The notes under the pieces were generated by a model. It saw only the letters and a list, made by a program, of their open reading frames with translations, was not told the origin of the DNA and ran no database searches. Of a stretch of 64,000 nt of DNA, positions 14,881 through 64,000 are shown one piece after another. The position numbers and the translations under genes are program-made. How positions within the stretch are numbered: position 1 is the first letter of the stretch; each line of letters starts with the position of its first letter. Source of the DNA: Flaccisagitta enflata. Lineage: Eukaryota > Chaetognatha > Sagittoidea > Aphragmophora. The stretch lies in contig OZ231127.1 in the NCBI GenBank assembly GCA_965153355.1, positions 57,412,001 to 57,476,000 on the forward strand, given 5' to 3'.

Positions 14881-15795
14881 AGAGGCATCCAGCCCTTCCG
14901 AGTAGCGGCGCTACTCGCTACTACAAGATGTACAGGTCTGCTAAGCAGCCTAAGTTGAATGTCGCTTTGATATATTCAAATCATCTAGATTGGGCCTAGG
15001 ACAGGTCCAAGAAATCACATTACTTAACGTCAAGCGAGAAACTATAACCGGTTGTAAAATTTTCCTTGATTCTGATGAAAGGAAAAGGTATTAGGAACAA
15101 GCTCAAGTTCTCAAAAACTCGTTTTTAATCCGTCATAGTAGGGTAGCGATTGACAAAAATGAAAAGGCCCGAATCTAACGCATATCTGAAAACTTAAATC
15201 TTCCAGATGAAGAAAAAAAAAAAAAAAGAATTGGAACCTTTGACTTCGCAGGAAAACGATGTAAACATGAACAGAGTATGAGCTATGATATTTGCTCGAA
15301 AACCTCGCAAATCTTCAAATTTTGCCTCGTGGTCGGAATCCGGAAGGACAGACTGACCAGCGAAGTGGCCAACCGACCAACGAACCAACGGATTAAAACC
15401 AACCAATGAAAACATATCAATATCCAACTGATGTTTATATTTTCTATCATGAGTACATTACCATTTTTCCAATGCCGTTCTCACCTAATAGATTATCCTC
15501 GAATCTTTGAAGCTAATCTGCCTCCAAGAGGGATAATAATTGACAACTCAATACTCACCGTCATCATGTCAAAGGAGGGAAATTGTCAATCTCTGAAACC
15601 TGCGCCAACACATCTCTCCCTAATGATATTTCTTTTGTCACCGGAGATGAAGTAAAGGCTGCGGAATCTCCTTCGGCATCCAAAATCGCGGCCAAAAGAA
15701 GAAACTAGAGTAACCGTAATCGAATCAAGAATGAATTAGCTTGTCTCTTCTCCTTTTCCATCACAACCCTATCCTATCTTTTGTTTCTGCCTACC
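14881..15795. other. no recognised gene
   Basis: Unique-looking DNA with a small degenerate CCAACCGACCAACGAACC patch near 15360-15390, probably a family A relic. Confidence 0.45.
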
Positions 15796-15998
15796 TTTTT
15801 AGTTGCGGACACGCAACTCTATAAGAGGCTTTGTCCGTCCGTCCGTCCGTTGGTTGGTCGGTTGGTTGGTCGGTCCGTGGACACAAGTCGAAAAGTGAGG
15901 AAATGAGCGTTTTGGAACATTTTTAGTTGCGGACAGTTGCATTTCCGCCCCTGCCCACCCTTCCGCAACTGATGGCCGTGTATCCGGCCTTGTTTTTT
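15796..15998 (-). mobile_element. family A HINE-like element (GTTGCGG subtype)
   Basis: Hairpin AGTTGCGGACACGCAACT, (CCGT)(TGGT)n core, GAGCGTTTTGG, then CTGCCCACCCTTCCGCAACT and TATCCGGCCTTGTT. A complete copy. Confidence 0.8.
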
Positions 15999-16144
15999 CC
16001 CTTTTCTTACTTTTGTCTTTTATCTTCTTTCTTTTCTTTCCTTTAGTCCCTTACCTCTTTTTCTCCATACGTTTACCCCTACTCCCCTTCTATCTATATC
16101 TCCCCTCTTTTTCGTTAGTTTGTTACATTTTTATTTCACTTCCT

Positions 16145-17935
16145 TTTGGGCAGCGGCCCCAAAGGGGTCGATGACCTATGCTTTCACACATATGGGGAAT
16201 TTTCCCCTCCTTTTGGGCAGCGGCCCCGAAGGGGCTGATGACCTATGCTTTCACACATAGGGGAAATTTCTCCTTCTTCTCCTTCTTCTCCGTCTTCTCC
16301 TCCGTCCCCCCCCTTGAGTCCCAAATCTCAAGGCTGAAATCCCAGCCTCAAGGCTCAAATCCCAGCCTCGAGGCTCAAATCCCAGCCTTGAGACTCAAAT
16401 CCCAGCCTCGAGATTCAAATCCCAGCCTCAAGGCCCAAATCCTAGCCTCAAGGCTCAAATCCCAGCCTTCTGGCTGAAATCCCAGCCTCAAGGCCCAAAT
16501 TCCAGCCAAATAACAGGTCGCCCAAGGGCAATATGTGGTCAGCGATACCCGTTGCCCTGCTTTGAGTGATTGTGAATTGGAGTGAGGGGAAGCAGGGCAG
16601 CAGCCCCGAAGGGGACGAAGTCCTGTAGAACACAGGGGGACTTTCGTTCATCCTGCCTGAAGAAGTGGATGAGGTGCTATACAGGCATTCAAGAGCCTAA
16701 ACTGAGGTCTAAGAAGGCTGTTGTAAGGCCTGAAAATGCCAATCTGAAGCTTGAGAGGGCTGACTTGAGGCTTGAGAGCGCTGGATGAGGGTTTGAAAGG
16801 TCAGAGGACTGATTTGAAGCCTGAGAGCAATAAGTTTAGGCTGAGATAGCTGATTTGAAGCCTGAGAGGCCTAATTTGAGGCCTGATAATCTCGATTAGA
16901 GGCCTGAGAAGCCTAATTTGAGGCCTGGGAGGCCAGGTTTGATGCCTGTAAGGTTGGATTTGAGGCCCGAGAGGATGGATTTGAGGCCTGAGAGGCCAGA
17001 TTTGAGGCCTGAGAGACTGGATTTGAGGCCTGAGAGGCTGGATTTGAGGCCCAAGAGGCTGGATTTGAGGCCTAATTGGCCAGATTTTAGGCCTGGTAGG
17101 CCAGATTTGAGGTCTCAGAGGCTGGATTTGAGGTCTGAGAGACTAGAATTGAGGCCTCAGAGGCCTGAGAGGCTGGATTTGAGGCCCAAGAGGCTGGATT
17201 TGAGGCCTGATAGGCCAGATTTTAGGCCTGATAGGCCAGATTTGAGGTCTCAGAGGCCAGAGTTGAGGCCTGAGGGGCTTGATGAGGGGGGACGAACGGA
17301 CGAACGAACGAACGGACGGACGAACGAAAGTCCCCCTGTGTTCTACAGGACTTCGTCCCCTTCGGGGCCGCTGCCCAAAAACAGCATAGGTCATCGGCAT
17401 CTTCGGGGCCGCTGCCCCTCTAACCACCTCACACCCACAGCCACTGACATAGGGGCAACGGGTACCACTGACCATCTAACGCTTTTGCGACTATTTCTCC
17501 TCCTTCTCCTTCATACCCCCCTTCCCCGCAGCCTCCAGGCCCTTATCTTAGCCTCGAGGCCCATGTCCCAGTTTCGAGGCACAAAGCTCAGACCTGAGGC
17601 CCAAATCCCAACCTCAAGCCTCAATTCCCAACCCCAAGGCCCAAATTCCAGCCTCAAGGGATTTGGGCCTCAAGACTGACATTTGGGCCTTGAGACTGGG
17701 ATATGGGCCTCGAGGCTGAGATATGGGCCTGGAGGCTGGGGGAGGGGGGGGGGTGCAAAGGAGAAGGAAGAGGAGGAGGAGAAGGAGGAGAAAATTCCCC
17801 ATATGTGTGAAAGCATAGGTTATCAACCCCTTTGCCTCGCCACTGCCCTGCTCCCCCTCAACTTCAGCCACAACCTACTTAAGCAGGGCACGAGTACCGC
17901 TGACCATCTAACGCTTTTGCGACTATTTTTCGTTT
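16145..17935. mobile_element. family B composite, about 1.8 kb
   Basis: Contains GGGCAGCGGCCCCAAAGGGG and GGGCAGCGGCCCCGAAGGGG hairpin ends, CCTATGCTTTCACACATA, a GGCTCAAATCCCAGCCTCAA array (16330-16510), a GGCCTGAGAGGCTGGATTTGA array (16690-17280), GGGCAACGGGTACCACTGACC ends, and a C-rich/G-rich strand switch near 17660. Several elements are fused or nested. Confidence 0.7.
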
Positions 17936-18200
17936 CGTCGTCAACCGTCATTTTCCTTACGACTTTTTCAACGCTTTTCACTTATCCATAGTCTACGCAG
18001 TGCATTTGCAACCGACTTTTTTTTCACCGTTTGGTCAACCGCGTTTTGATCAAATATCCGGATCATCCTTTGTTTGACCCCTTTTAACACTTTCTAAACA
18101 ACGCTGATCTGTCAACCGCAATTTTTTTTATGGACTATGATTTGTCCAACCGTGCTATCCTAAGCAGAAAGTACTCAGTACATGTACGTGGTCGTGATCG

Positions 18201-18458
<258 letters not shown>

Positions 18459-18529
18459 CTATCCCAAGGTAAAATCGTCTTTCCGTTTCGGTTGGGCGCC
18501 TTTCCAGCTCAAACGCGCAAAAACAAAGC

Positions 18530-18561
18530 TCTCTGTCTCTCTGCGTCTGTCTCTCTCTCTC

Positions 18562-18594
<33 letters not shown>

Positions 18595-18662
18595 ATCTCG
18601 TTCTCTCTTTCTCTTTCTCTTTCTCTTTCTTTTTCTCTTTCTCTTTCTCTTTCTCTTTCTCT

Positions 18663-18730
<68 letters not shown>

Positions 18731-18743
18731 CTATTTCTCTCTC
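18530..18743. repeat. (CT)n / (CTTTCT)n tract
   Basis: Pyrimidine tract directly abutting the left end of a family A element; the same dinucleotide resumes on its other side. Confidence 0.92.
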
Positions 18744-19111
<368 letters not shown>

Positions 19112-19290
19112 GCTTCGTTGTTTTCCAACTGTGACCTAGTTTCCTTCTTTCGTTAAATGCCGCAGTCACTATCCCTATTTGTTTTTTGCTCATTTTGTTT
19201 ATTCGGTGACACTATACTTGTTTCATGCAATGGAACATGCAATGGAACATTCATCATGAAAGTTCATATCTTGATAAGATTGACCATTGA

Positions 19291-19514
19291 TTTTTAGTCG
19301 CGTGCACGCGACTCTACACCCCGCTTTGTCCGACGGTTGGTTGGTCGGTCGGTTGGTCGGTTGGTTGGTCACATTTTACTTTTTTTATCCATTTTATTTC
19401 TATATGTCGTTTTAAGTCATTTTAGAGTAAACTAAGTCATTTTGAGTCATTCTAAGTCATTGTAAGTTAATCTGTAAGTCTCGCACGCGACTTATAGGTG
19501 TTGGCCTTGTTTTT
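19291..19514 (-). mobile_element. family A compact element (GTCATTTT subtype)
   Basis: Hairpin AGTCGCGTGCACGCGACT, (GGTT/GGTC)n, about five imperfect AAGTCATTTT units, then TCGCACGCGACTTATAGGTG and TTGGCCTTGTT. It is the compact counterpart of the 1.5-kb copy at 3975-5510. Confidence 0.82.
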
Positions 19515-20240
19515 CAGTGAATTGCCTGTTTTTACCTTTTGACGGTCAAGCATTCTGGTGTTTATTTTCATTGTACTTTTGAGAATCAAAATGCGCTTAA
19601 ACGGCATTCAACATCACTGTACATGTAAACTGATCGCCTTACAAGGTGGCACTAACCAACAACGACAAGTCCCAATGACTACATTTCACAGATATGATAA
19701 TATCGGGTGCTTGTTTTATAAAAGGCATAGATTTAGCCCCCCCCCCCCCTTTGTCCTACAGAACAGGATATGGCTTTCAGCTCACACCATCCTGCCTGTA
19801 TGTTGGGGAAGAGGTGGAGAGAAGTGGCCGCGGCGGTCAAGACAGGATCAGGATCAATGGTTTGGACCAAAACGTGCAACAATATTGTTGTAATCATAGC
19901 AGAGACACCTTCCAGAAAAAAAAATGATGCGGGGAAATCTGGCTAGGCAAAATATGTATGAGCATGTTTGTTCATTAAGTAGGCGCGGTGATATAAAAAT
20001 ACTTATACAAACAATACTCTTCCACATCCTTGAGGATCGGTCCGACTGACAGAGTGACTTTTAGAATCCATTGTACGCCATTTTTCTCTTCCCAGTTCCA
20101 AAAATTCCGTGTTTTTGTTTTCCATTTTTGCTTGGTTGCTTACAGTTTGTACAACGGTTTATCTTTCAGTTCAACTGAAAGCTTGTATTCCTGTGTTTTA
20201 TTTTTCCTGTCTGTTTATGTTTCTCCTTATCTGTCTGTCT
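19515..20240. other. no recognised gene
   Basis: Unique-looking DNA with a C homopolymer near 19738-19750. Confidence 0.45.
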
Positions 20241-20244
20241 CCCT

Positions 20245-20327
20245 TTTTACTCTCTCCCTCTCTCTTTCTCTCTTGCTCTCGCTCTTGCTCTCGCTCTTGC
20301 TCTCGCTCTTGCTCTCGCTCTCGCTCC

Positions 20328-20408
<81 letters not shown>
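20245..20408. repeat. (CT)n tract with CTCGCTCTTG units
   Basis: Pyrimidine-rich tandem repeats. Confidence 0.92.
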
Positions 20409-20987
20409 ATGTCACGTCACTAAGCTAATAAGTTTCGAGTTCCATTCCACGCGAATCTGATCACCCTTTCGTTCCATTTTCTCTCTCATGATGACCGTTG
20501 CATTCACCACCAGGCTCCTTGCTGGTTGCCACTGCAATGCGCCACTGTGCTGATGGTTGAATGCTATCAATTTATTTCTTCATCTTTGATCGCCTAGAAT
20601 ATCTTCTATTCTTAATATTGGACGTCTTTTGGCCTTGTTCTTAGTGCCTTTTCCTCGTTACATTTGCCTCCTGTCGATTAATATCCTGCCTTAGCATTCC
20701 TGCTTTTATTGATCTCTCTCTTGTTTTCAAGCCTCTACATTTTTTTCATTTTCTTCATACCTTTGCCTTTGTGCTTTTGCTTTCTCGCCTTTACCCTCTT
20801 CATACCTTTGCCCTCTCGCCTTTTGTCAATTCCTTTGCTCTCTTGCCGTTGCCGCCTTGCCATTACCTCACCACCTTTGCCTTTGCCATCGGGTGGCCTT
20901 TCATTCTCATCACCGCACAAATTGCGCCTTGGCCTTAGCAAAAGACTTTTTCGAGTTCTTCATATTCTCTCCTTTTTCATCATACAA
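20409..20987. other. no recognised feature
   Basis: Pyrimidine-rich unique sequence (TTTGCC/CTTGCC patches); no gene supported. Confidence 0.45.
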
Positions 20988-21134
20988 CTTTTTAGTCGCG
21001 GACACGCGACTCTACACCTTGCCATGTCGGTCGGTCCGTCCGTCCAAAATATTTCTAAAATTGCGAGCGGTTTTTGAATTGTTGCTCCTGCCCAACCGTC
21101 CGCGACTGGATTGCCGTGTATCCGGCCTTGTTTT
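20988..21134 (-). mobile_element. family A HINE-like element (GTCGCGGAC subtype)
   Basis: AGTCGCGGACACGCGACT hairpin, (GTCC)n, CTCCTGCCCAACCGTCCGCG, then TATCCGGCCTTGTT; compact complete copy. Confidence 0.8.
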
Positions 21135-21842
21135 CTCTTCCTCCACACCAGTACAACAATTATTGTCAGAGCAACGCTTAAATGTCAATCATAAGATTCT
21201 GATAATATTCTAACCATAAAGAATACACGTTTTGCTTAGTGGGACAAAATTTCAGCTGAAATGTCTTGATACCTGTCTTCTAAAGGTCACATTTCATATT
21301 ACCAGATCGAATAGAAGTATGCTTCATTGTTTCCGTTTTTGCTGTGACAAATAATGTCTTACAGGTGTTATTAAGACAATATTCACATCTTCTCACGCCA
21401 TTACTTAGTAAGTCTCTTTCGACTGGCTAATCTGTCCGTCGATTCGTCTTTTCTTTATGGAATTTGATATATTTTTGGCCGAAACATCGCTGCCAAAGCC
21501 AAAGCAGGAATCATGTATCACTGCCTGCGGCCCTGCGCCCATCACAGATAAGCACGCGTCGCTGCGGGCATCCGGCCTTATTTGACATCTAGATCCCGAG
21601 TTCTAGTGACTACGGCGATGTAACTGGTCATAAAACTCATTTGTCGAGAGTTAATTGATATCCGACCGTCAGCGCCGCGTGAAGTCTTCATCATTGTAAA
21701 TAGCATTAAAAAAAAAAGAATATAAGGAGCCAGAAAAGAATGTCAACAAAAAGAGAAAGAGAGACAGAAATACAAATGCTCCTCGACTTTTTGAGACTCG
21801 GAACGTTTTTGTTTTCTCCGAAGTATGGCCGTTTTTATACAC
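21135..21842. other. no recognised gene
   Basis: Unique-looking sequence with a small family A relic (GCATCCGGCCTTATTT) at about 21567-21582. Confidence 0.45.
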
Positions 21843-22056
21843 AACAAGTAATGCGGGGTCACGATATCGTTGCGGACGGGTGGGCAGGGTCGTAAAACCC
21901 CTGTTCTTGCCCTTGCCCACCAATCATAACTGCATTATCCTAAAATGCATGTTTTTGAAAATTTAAACTTGATCATCACGGATGGATGGACGCACGCACG
22001 CACGGTCAGACGGATGGACAAAGTTTCTTGTAGAGTTGCGTGTCTGCAACTAGAAA
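21843..22056 (+). mobile_element. family A element (GGGGTCACGATATC end type)
   Basis: AACAAGTAATGCGGGGTCAC, TTGCGGACGGGTGGGCAGGG, (GGAT/GCAC)n core, GAGTTGCGTGTCTGCAACT end. Confidence 0.7.
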
Positions 22057-22839
22057 TGTGGTTTGATGCGAGTCAGTTTTTGGTGCCGGGCATCTTAATT
22101 TGACCTCGAGTAGATTTGTCTTCTACTAAAATTGCCCACGTTGGCCACGGCTGGTTTGGCCGTTTACATCCGACCTTGAAAATTTTGAATATTCGGATGA
22201 ATTATTTGGGTAAATAATATCAAATAGCTTTGATCGATGAATCCCACAATAGATTAAATATGAACGTAAAGAAAGAAAAAGATCCCTCCCACGGGCAAAA
22301 GAAGGGAAAGAAAGGTTTAGCGCCCTAAGAAAACATTTGAGATATTTTGATTTCTGGTGATTCTACGCGCGATCAAAGCGAGTCTTTGTCCGCGTTCACG
22401 CTGCCGTTTAATATCAAGCAGTGGTGTCAGAAATAAGTTTCTTTTTTGCACAGTCTAGTCCCACTTTTAATGGATTACAAGGAACTAACAAAGATAATTC
22501 ATCAAATTCAGTAGAATTCTACTTTTACCAATAAAAGAAATAAAAGAGAAGAAATGATACAGTCGGTAGGTCCTGCAAAAAAGCATATCTTGATAGAAAT
22601 AAGAATTGTTTAGATTTGCTTAGATTTAATTGTCCCATTAAAGGGCAAACACCGGGAACACTAAAAAGAAGTCAAATGTAAAAAAGCATAAAGAGAAAAA
22701 CGTTACTTGTCCCATGACCCCCCCCCCAAAAAAAAAGAAACCCTAATTCATAAACAAAAAAAGACGCTATAGGTCAACACGTTCACCCGAAGGATGTTCT
22801 TGCGAATAGACCAGCTTTGGCGCGCACAAAAACAGATTC
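22057..22839. other. no recognised feature
   Basis: AT-rich unique-looking DNA with a C/A homopolymer near 22715-22735. Confidence 0.45.
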
Positions 22840-22985
22840 AACAAGTGACGCGGGGTCACAATATCGTTGCGGACGGGTGGGCAGGGGCGTCAAGCCTCCA
22901 ACCACACCTCCATCCCCATTCTCCCACACACGAACAATAAACAAACAGTATCCAAAACGCTCGTTTTTCCACTTTTTGAAATGTC
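22840..22985 (+). mobile_element. truncated family A element
   Basis: AACAAGTGACGCGGGGTCAC, ATATCGTTGCGGACGGGTGG and part of the body (TTTTTCCACTTTTTGAAATG); the hairpin end is missing. Confidence 0.6.
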
Positions 22986-23634
22986 GAATAACCAACAAAG
23001 TGGTGTGCAATGAAACGTTCACGTGACCCAAAGGAGCAGCTTTTAACAAAGTAACACACCAAATGAGATAAAGTCGTTAATCATTGACCGAATGTTTTTA
23101 TCTGTATTTTCATTTATGTGTTCATCCAGTCATGTAATGGGATTCAAATGTTTTCATTTATTAACAACGAAGACAAAACTAAAACAATTCAACTCAAAAT
23201 GCGAGGTAAGACCGGGAGCATGTCAAAATTGGTGAATGACTGGTCTCCTTGTTTTGTCAAACCAGTCATGAAAATAATCGTTGCACTCATGCTCTTTAAA
23301 TTTACACTTGTTTATCTTTCTTTTTAGAACACAGATTAAAGAATCAACAAATTCAAGAGAAACCAAATCAACCTAATTAACATGATCAAAGATGACGATG
23401 CGAACTGAATTTGAAACAGTAATAGATTTTTTTAGAGAACAAGGAAAAGAAAGGAAAACAGCCATTAAAATGTAAAATCACCTACTGCGACGACATCCAA
23501 TTAATGGCGTCGTAAAGCGCAATCAACAAAACATTTTACGTCATTGCTTAAAAAACCAAATCCGAATTTAAAAAAGAAACAAGTTCTTTTACACTCCTTT
23601 TTGTAATAAACCCTTTCTGAATCTGGTCATCATC
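22986..23634. other. 5' flank of the channel gene, no promoter identified
   Basis: AT-rich DNA upstream of exon 1. I see no convincing TATA box or initiator. The transcription start could lie here, or in a further upstream non-coding exon. Confidence 0.4.
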
Positions 23635-60890
<37,256 letters not shown>

Positions 60891-61424
60891 TGAACACACA
60901 AAAGACCCTCTCTTGTCTATAAGCAGCCTAGTGTGCTGAGTTATTTCTTCTCGATCTCACATTTGCGTTGTTTTTCCCTGTTTATATGCGCGTACATAAA
61001 AAATATAAGGCACAGCAGGATGGAGGGTCCAACTTGGTTTTGTTTGTTTCGAGTTATGTTTTGGAGTGATTGGCATTTGCTTCCCTGCCCAGTGTCCTTT
61101 TCTTTAGAGCGCGGGTAAAGTTTATACCTTTGCGTTTGACTTTGAGGCTCAAATCCAACGTTAAGGGCAAAACGACAGAATATAGGATTTTATTGTAATA
61201 ATGGGAGTTTGTCAAATTCAGTGTTTGCGAGTGATTTTCAATGCTCCTGCTCTAGCCCCTAGTTTTTGGAAGTGCTAGGACATTTCCCCACCTTTCGAAA
61301 GGAATCAAGTTTCTACCTCACGCCTCATCGTCTATCGACTTTGCAAGCAGCAATTTGTTCCAAGCTAATTTGTATTCTAATTCTTCATGTGCAACTCATT
61401 CGCATATCTGTTTCCTGTATATAT

Positions 61425-61680
61425 CGCCGCCTACCCAATTAGCGCCCCCATGTTTCAATAGAGGAAAATAAAAAGAAATATTTAGCTAAAATCAAAAAAT
61501 GTTATTGGATTGTTTTTCATCCCTTCTTAATCACCAATAGATTTAAATGATTAAACTTCCAAAGTAGGAAAGAATCATCATTTTCAACAAAATTTTGAGG
61601 CAATAATGTAAAAAGTTTGACATTATTGCCTCAAAATTTCAAAAGCGCTCGGGGAGCAAATTACAGAAAATACGGTATTC
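61425..61680. mobile_element. degraded MITE, family G relative
   Basis: CCTACCCAATTAGCGCCCCC at one end and GCGCTCGGGGAGCAAATTAC then GGTATT at the other; internal TTTTGAGGCAATAATG and its complement flank a short centre (61590-61640). Confidence 0.45.
61467..61472 (+). promoter_or_regulatory. possible polyadenylation signal AATAAA
   Basis: An AATAAA hexamer about 815 nt downstream of the channel stop codon, and a candidate end of the gene. Such hexamers are common by chance in AT-rich DNA, and no supporting GT-rich downstream element is evident. Confidence 0.2.
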
Positions 61681-62018
61681 ACCATATTTGCTTTTTCTGT
61701 CATTGTCATACCGCTAGAAATTCCGTCTACAATTTCGTTTTTGATTCTGCTTGATACCTGTAACTAAATGACTAAATGCTTGCTTTTTTTGTACGTGATT
61801 GCCCTCTCAGGCCCAGGATTGGGACCTCTCTTAAATTGTTTCTCTGTTCAGTCATTCCTTATAAAAAAAAAAGAAGAGATAAACCATATTTGAGAATCAC
61901 AACATAACAAAAAAATCTAGTTTAACCATGTTAGCGGTGACGTATCTGACAATTGCAGGAAAGATAGATTTCATCGCAGTACTGTGACTGTGTTATCGTG
62001 TAAGTAACTTTGAATTAC

Positions 62019-62110
62019 AGTGGAAATCCGATAAAATGGCCTTGAAGACAATTGAGAATTGTGGTCGTTAAATCCGAATGTTGTTAAATCGAATTTCCAA
62101 TTTGTTTTTT
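62019..62110. mobile_element. truncated end of the CAGTGGAAATCCGATA MITE
   Basis: CAGTGGAAATCCGATAAAAT, GGCCTTGAAGACAATTGAG, GTTAAATCCGAATGTTG match the left end of the element at 25580-26259. A family A element is abutted at 62115. Confidence 0.65.
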
Positions 62111-62114
62111 TGTA

Positions 62115-62324
62115 AAATAGGCCTGATACACGGCTACCCTAGTTGCGTGCAGGTGGGCAGGAGCAGTGCTGGAGAAGGTCGCTAGGGCATCTGGGCAGGA
62201 GCCTTATGCTCAAAAAGCTAAAAAATGCTGAAAAAGTAAAAAGGGGACCGACCGCCCAACCGCCCAACCGACCGACAGACCGACCTAGTGGGGTATAGAG
62301 TCGCGTAGCACGCAACTAAAAATT
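62115..62324 (+). mobile_element. family A HINE-like element (recombinant hairpin)
   Basis: GGCCTGATACACGGCTACCC, AGTTGCGTGCAGGTGGGCAG; ends GAGTCGCGTAGCACGCAACT then AAAAA. The last arm matches the distal subterminal motif rather than its own hairpin partner. Confidence 0.78.
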
Positions 62325-63408
62325 AAAGTAAAATCTAATAGGCAAATACGCATCAGCAAAAAAGAGTTGCCAGTTCTGAAAAACGATGTAAACAAAAGTT
62401 GCTAAAAATGGTACCCACTTGCGCATATGATCAATGAATTGCAGTGGTTAGGAATTTGTGTACTTAAAAAACAGAGAAACAGATTAACACCTCTCACAAA
62501 ATTAAACAAACTGGGAAAATGTTCATAATTGATAGAAATAATGTATTCAGTGGGCTGAAGTTTGACATAGAGGGAGCTGAAATATGGTACTTTCGCAAAC
62601 CGGGGCAAAATTGTGTACCCGGGAAAGTGCGTGGCTCTCAGTGAGTGTTATGCCAAAAATCCAGTGAAAGATTTTAACTGATTTTAGCGAGAAAATTTTT
62701 GATGATGAGACAACACAGATTCCCTTAAAACTTACTATGAAAAAGGCAAGAAAATATTAATTTTCAGGTTCTTATATCACTAACAGACAAAAATGAGTCA
62801 ACCATACCAAGATAAAGTTAGTGACAGCTGCGAAAAATATCAAAACCCCTTGTTAAATAGAACAGTTTTAGCGACAAATCTGACACTAAACTGAACCTAA
62901 AATTTGCATGATATCATTTTATGAAGCTGTCTAAAGTTATTGGTTAGACGTCGGGAAAAAAATGGTAAAAACTCCTCAACCACCGGCTTAAATGATGACC
63001 AGATGTGTTGCAATGATATAACAATCATAAAAAGTCCTTAATCTTTAATATCCTATCAACAGAAAAAATAATGCGTCAAGGACTACAAACCAGGGCAAAT
63101 TGATTAACTTTTTAGATAAATCTTTGGACAAATTCTTTTGTAACTCTGCAATAGCTTATGTTTCTTGGGCAAAAATCCGAATTCTATAGTGAGTCTGACA
63201 TAATTTTGAGACGTAGAATCCAAATCCGGCGTCAAAAATGAGTTTGACCGACGCTAGATGGCGAAAAATGACGCCTTTTATCGGCGCGCCACTTCCGGTT
63301 ATGGTGAAATCGCTAATTTGGATATAATTCTGACCAAGCGCATAAGAGAAAGTGGTTATCTATACTATTTCAGGTGGAACAAACCCAGTTTCACTCAGTA
63401 AGCCAGCT
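62325..63408. other. no recognised feature
   Basis: AT-rich DNA downstream of the channel gene; no supported gene. Confidence 0.45.
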
Positions 63409-63565
63409 TTTTAGTCGCGTGCTACGCGTCTCTGCACCCCGCTGTGTCTGTCTGTCAGTCGGTTGGTTGGTTAGTCGGTCAGTCAGTCAGTCAGTTGGTC
63501 GGTCGGTCGCTCGGTTGGTCGGTTGGTCGGTCAGTCAGTTGGTCGGTTGGTCAGTCGGTCCCCAT
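63409..63565 (-). mobile_element. family A hairpin end joined to family B
   Basis: AGTCGCGTGCTACGCGTCTC, then about 100 bp of (GGTC/GGTT/AGTC)n, running into GGGCATCGGCCCTGAAGGGC of family B. Confidence 0.7.
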
Positions 63566-64000
63566 GTGGGCATCGGCCCTGAAGGGCTTAATGACCTATG
63601 CTTTCACACATAGGAGAAATTTCTCCTTCTCCTTCTTCTCCGTACGTCCCCCCCTTTCAAGGCTCAAACCCCTGCCTTGAGGCTCAAATACCAGCCTCAA
63701 GGCTCAAATTCCAGCCATAAGGCTCAAATTCCAGCCGCATGGCTCAAATTCCAGGCTCAAGGCTCAAATTCCAGGCTCGAGCCTCAAATTCCAGGCTCGA
63801 GCCTCAAATTCCAGGCTCGAGCCTCAAATTCCACGCTCGAGGCTCAAGTTCCAGCCTGGAGGCTCAAATTCCTGTCTCAAGGCTCAAATACTGTCCTTCC
63901 GTCCCCCCCTTGACCATTGGAGCCTCAAGTCTGCAGTCTCAGGCCTGATTTTGGCCCTCTGAGCCCTCAAATTAGCCCTTTCAGACCTCAATTTAGCCCT
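63566..64000 (-). mobile_element. family B element, continues past the window
   Basis: TGACCTATGCTTTCACACAT, TCTCCTTCTCCTTCTTCTCC, then a GGCTCAAATTCCAGCCTCAA array to the window edge. Confidence 0.75.

Overview
This is a window of intron-rich, repeat-choked nuclear DNA from an animal, almost certainly an invertebrate. The evidence is one spliced gene of a metazoan-only ion-channel family with GT-AG introns, very long simple-sequence arrays ((GT)n, (GA)n, (GTT)n/(AAC)n, (CATT)n), many short non-autonomous mobile elements, and telomere-like CCCTAAACCC arrays inside the sequence. The phylum cannot be fixed from the sequence alone. Nothing looks bacterial or viral, and most long open reading frames are artefacts of microsatellites.

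The only gene I can support runs on the + strand from 23635 to 60652. It has 19 exons and 18 introns, each with GT/AG ends and matching phases. The joined coding length is 2937 nt, an open frame of 978 codons plus TAA. It encodes a degenerin/ENaC/ASIC-family cation channel: an N-terminal gating motif, TM1, the FPA..CN palm start, the finger and the cysteine-rich thumb, then TM2 with the pore (DIGG..GLLVGAT). Between the thumb/knuckle and the final palm strand (about residues 413-905) it carries about 490 extra residues, encoded by ten exons and predicted mostly helical. ASICs have only a few tens of residues there. I regard this as the most interesting object in the window. Further oddities are GAT instead of GxS in the selectivity filter, QG instead of HG in the N-terminal motif, loss of the ASIC proton-sensing histidines, loss of the thumb-TM tryptophan, and a displaced cysteine.

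Region 1-23634 (upstream) has no recognisable gene. It holds foldback elements (975-1585, 2885-3263, 6015-6262), two (AAC)n arrays, long (GA)/(CA)/(CT) arrays, a (CATT)n array, and many copies of two repeat families. Family A is about 150-220 bp in compact form. It has a terminal hairpin (AGTCGCG..CGCGACT) next to TAAAAA, a matching subterminal inverted repeat near the other end (AACAAGGCC side), and a GGAC/GTCC-rich core. Family B has a GGCCCCTTCGGGGCC hairpin end, a matching CAGCGG motif near the other end, and a minisatellite core of about 20 bp. Both have the architecture of Helentron-associated non-autonomous elements (HINEs).

Region 23635-60652 is the channel gene. Its long introns (3, 5, 6, 8, 9, 10, 16 and 17) are filled with long inverted-repeat elements, in which family A, family B, a pogo/mariner-like MITE and microsatellites are nested. 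Introns 1, 2, 4, 7, 11-15 and 18 are short, under about 600 bp. Region 60653-64000 holds a (GA)n tract starting right after the stop codon, low-complexity AT-rich DNA, two degraded MITEs, one family A copy, and a joined A/B element that runs off the end.
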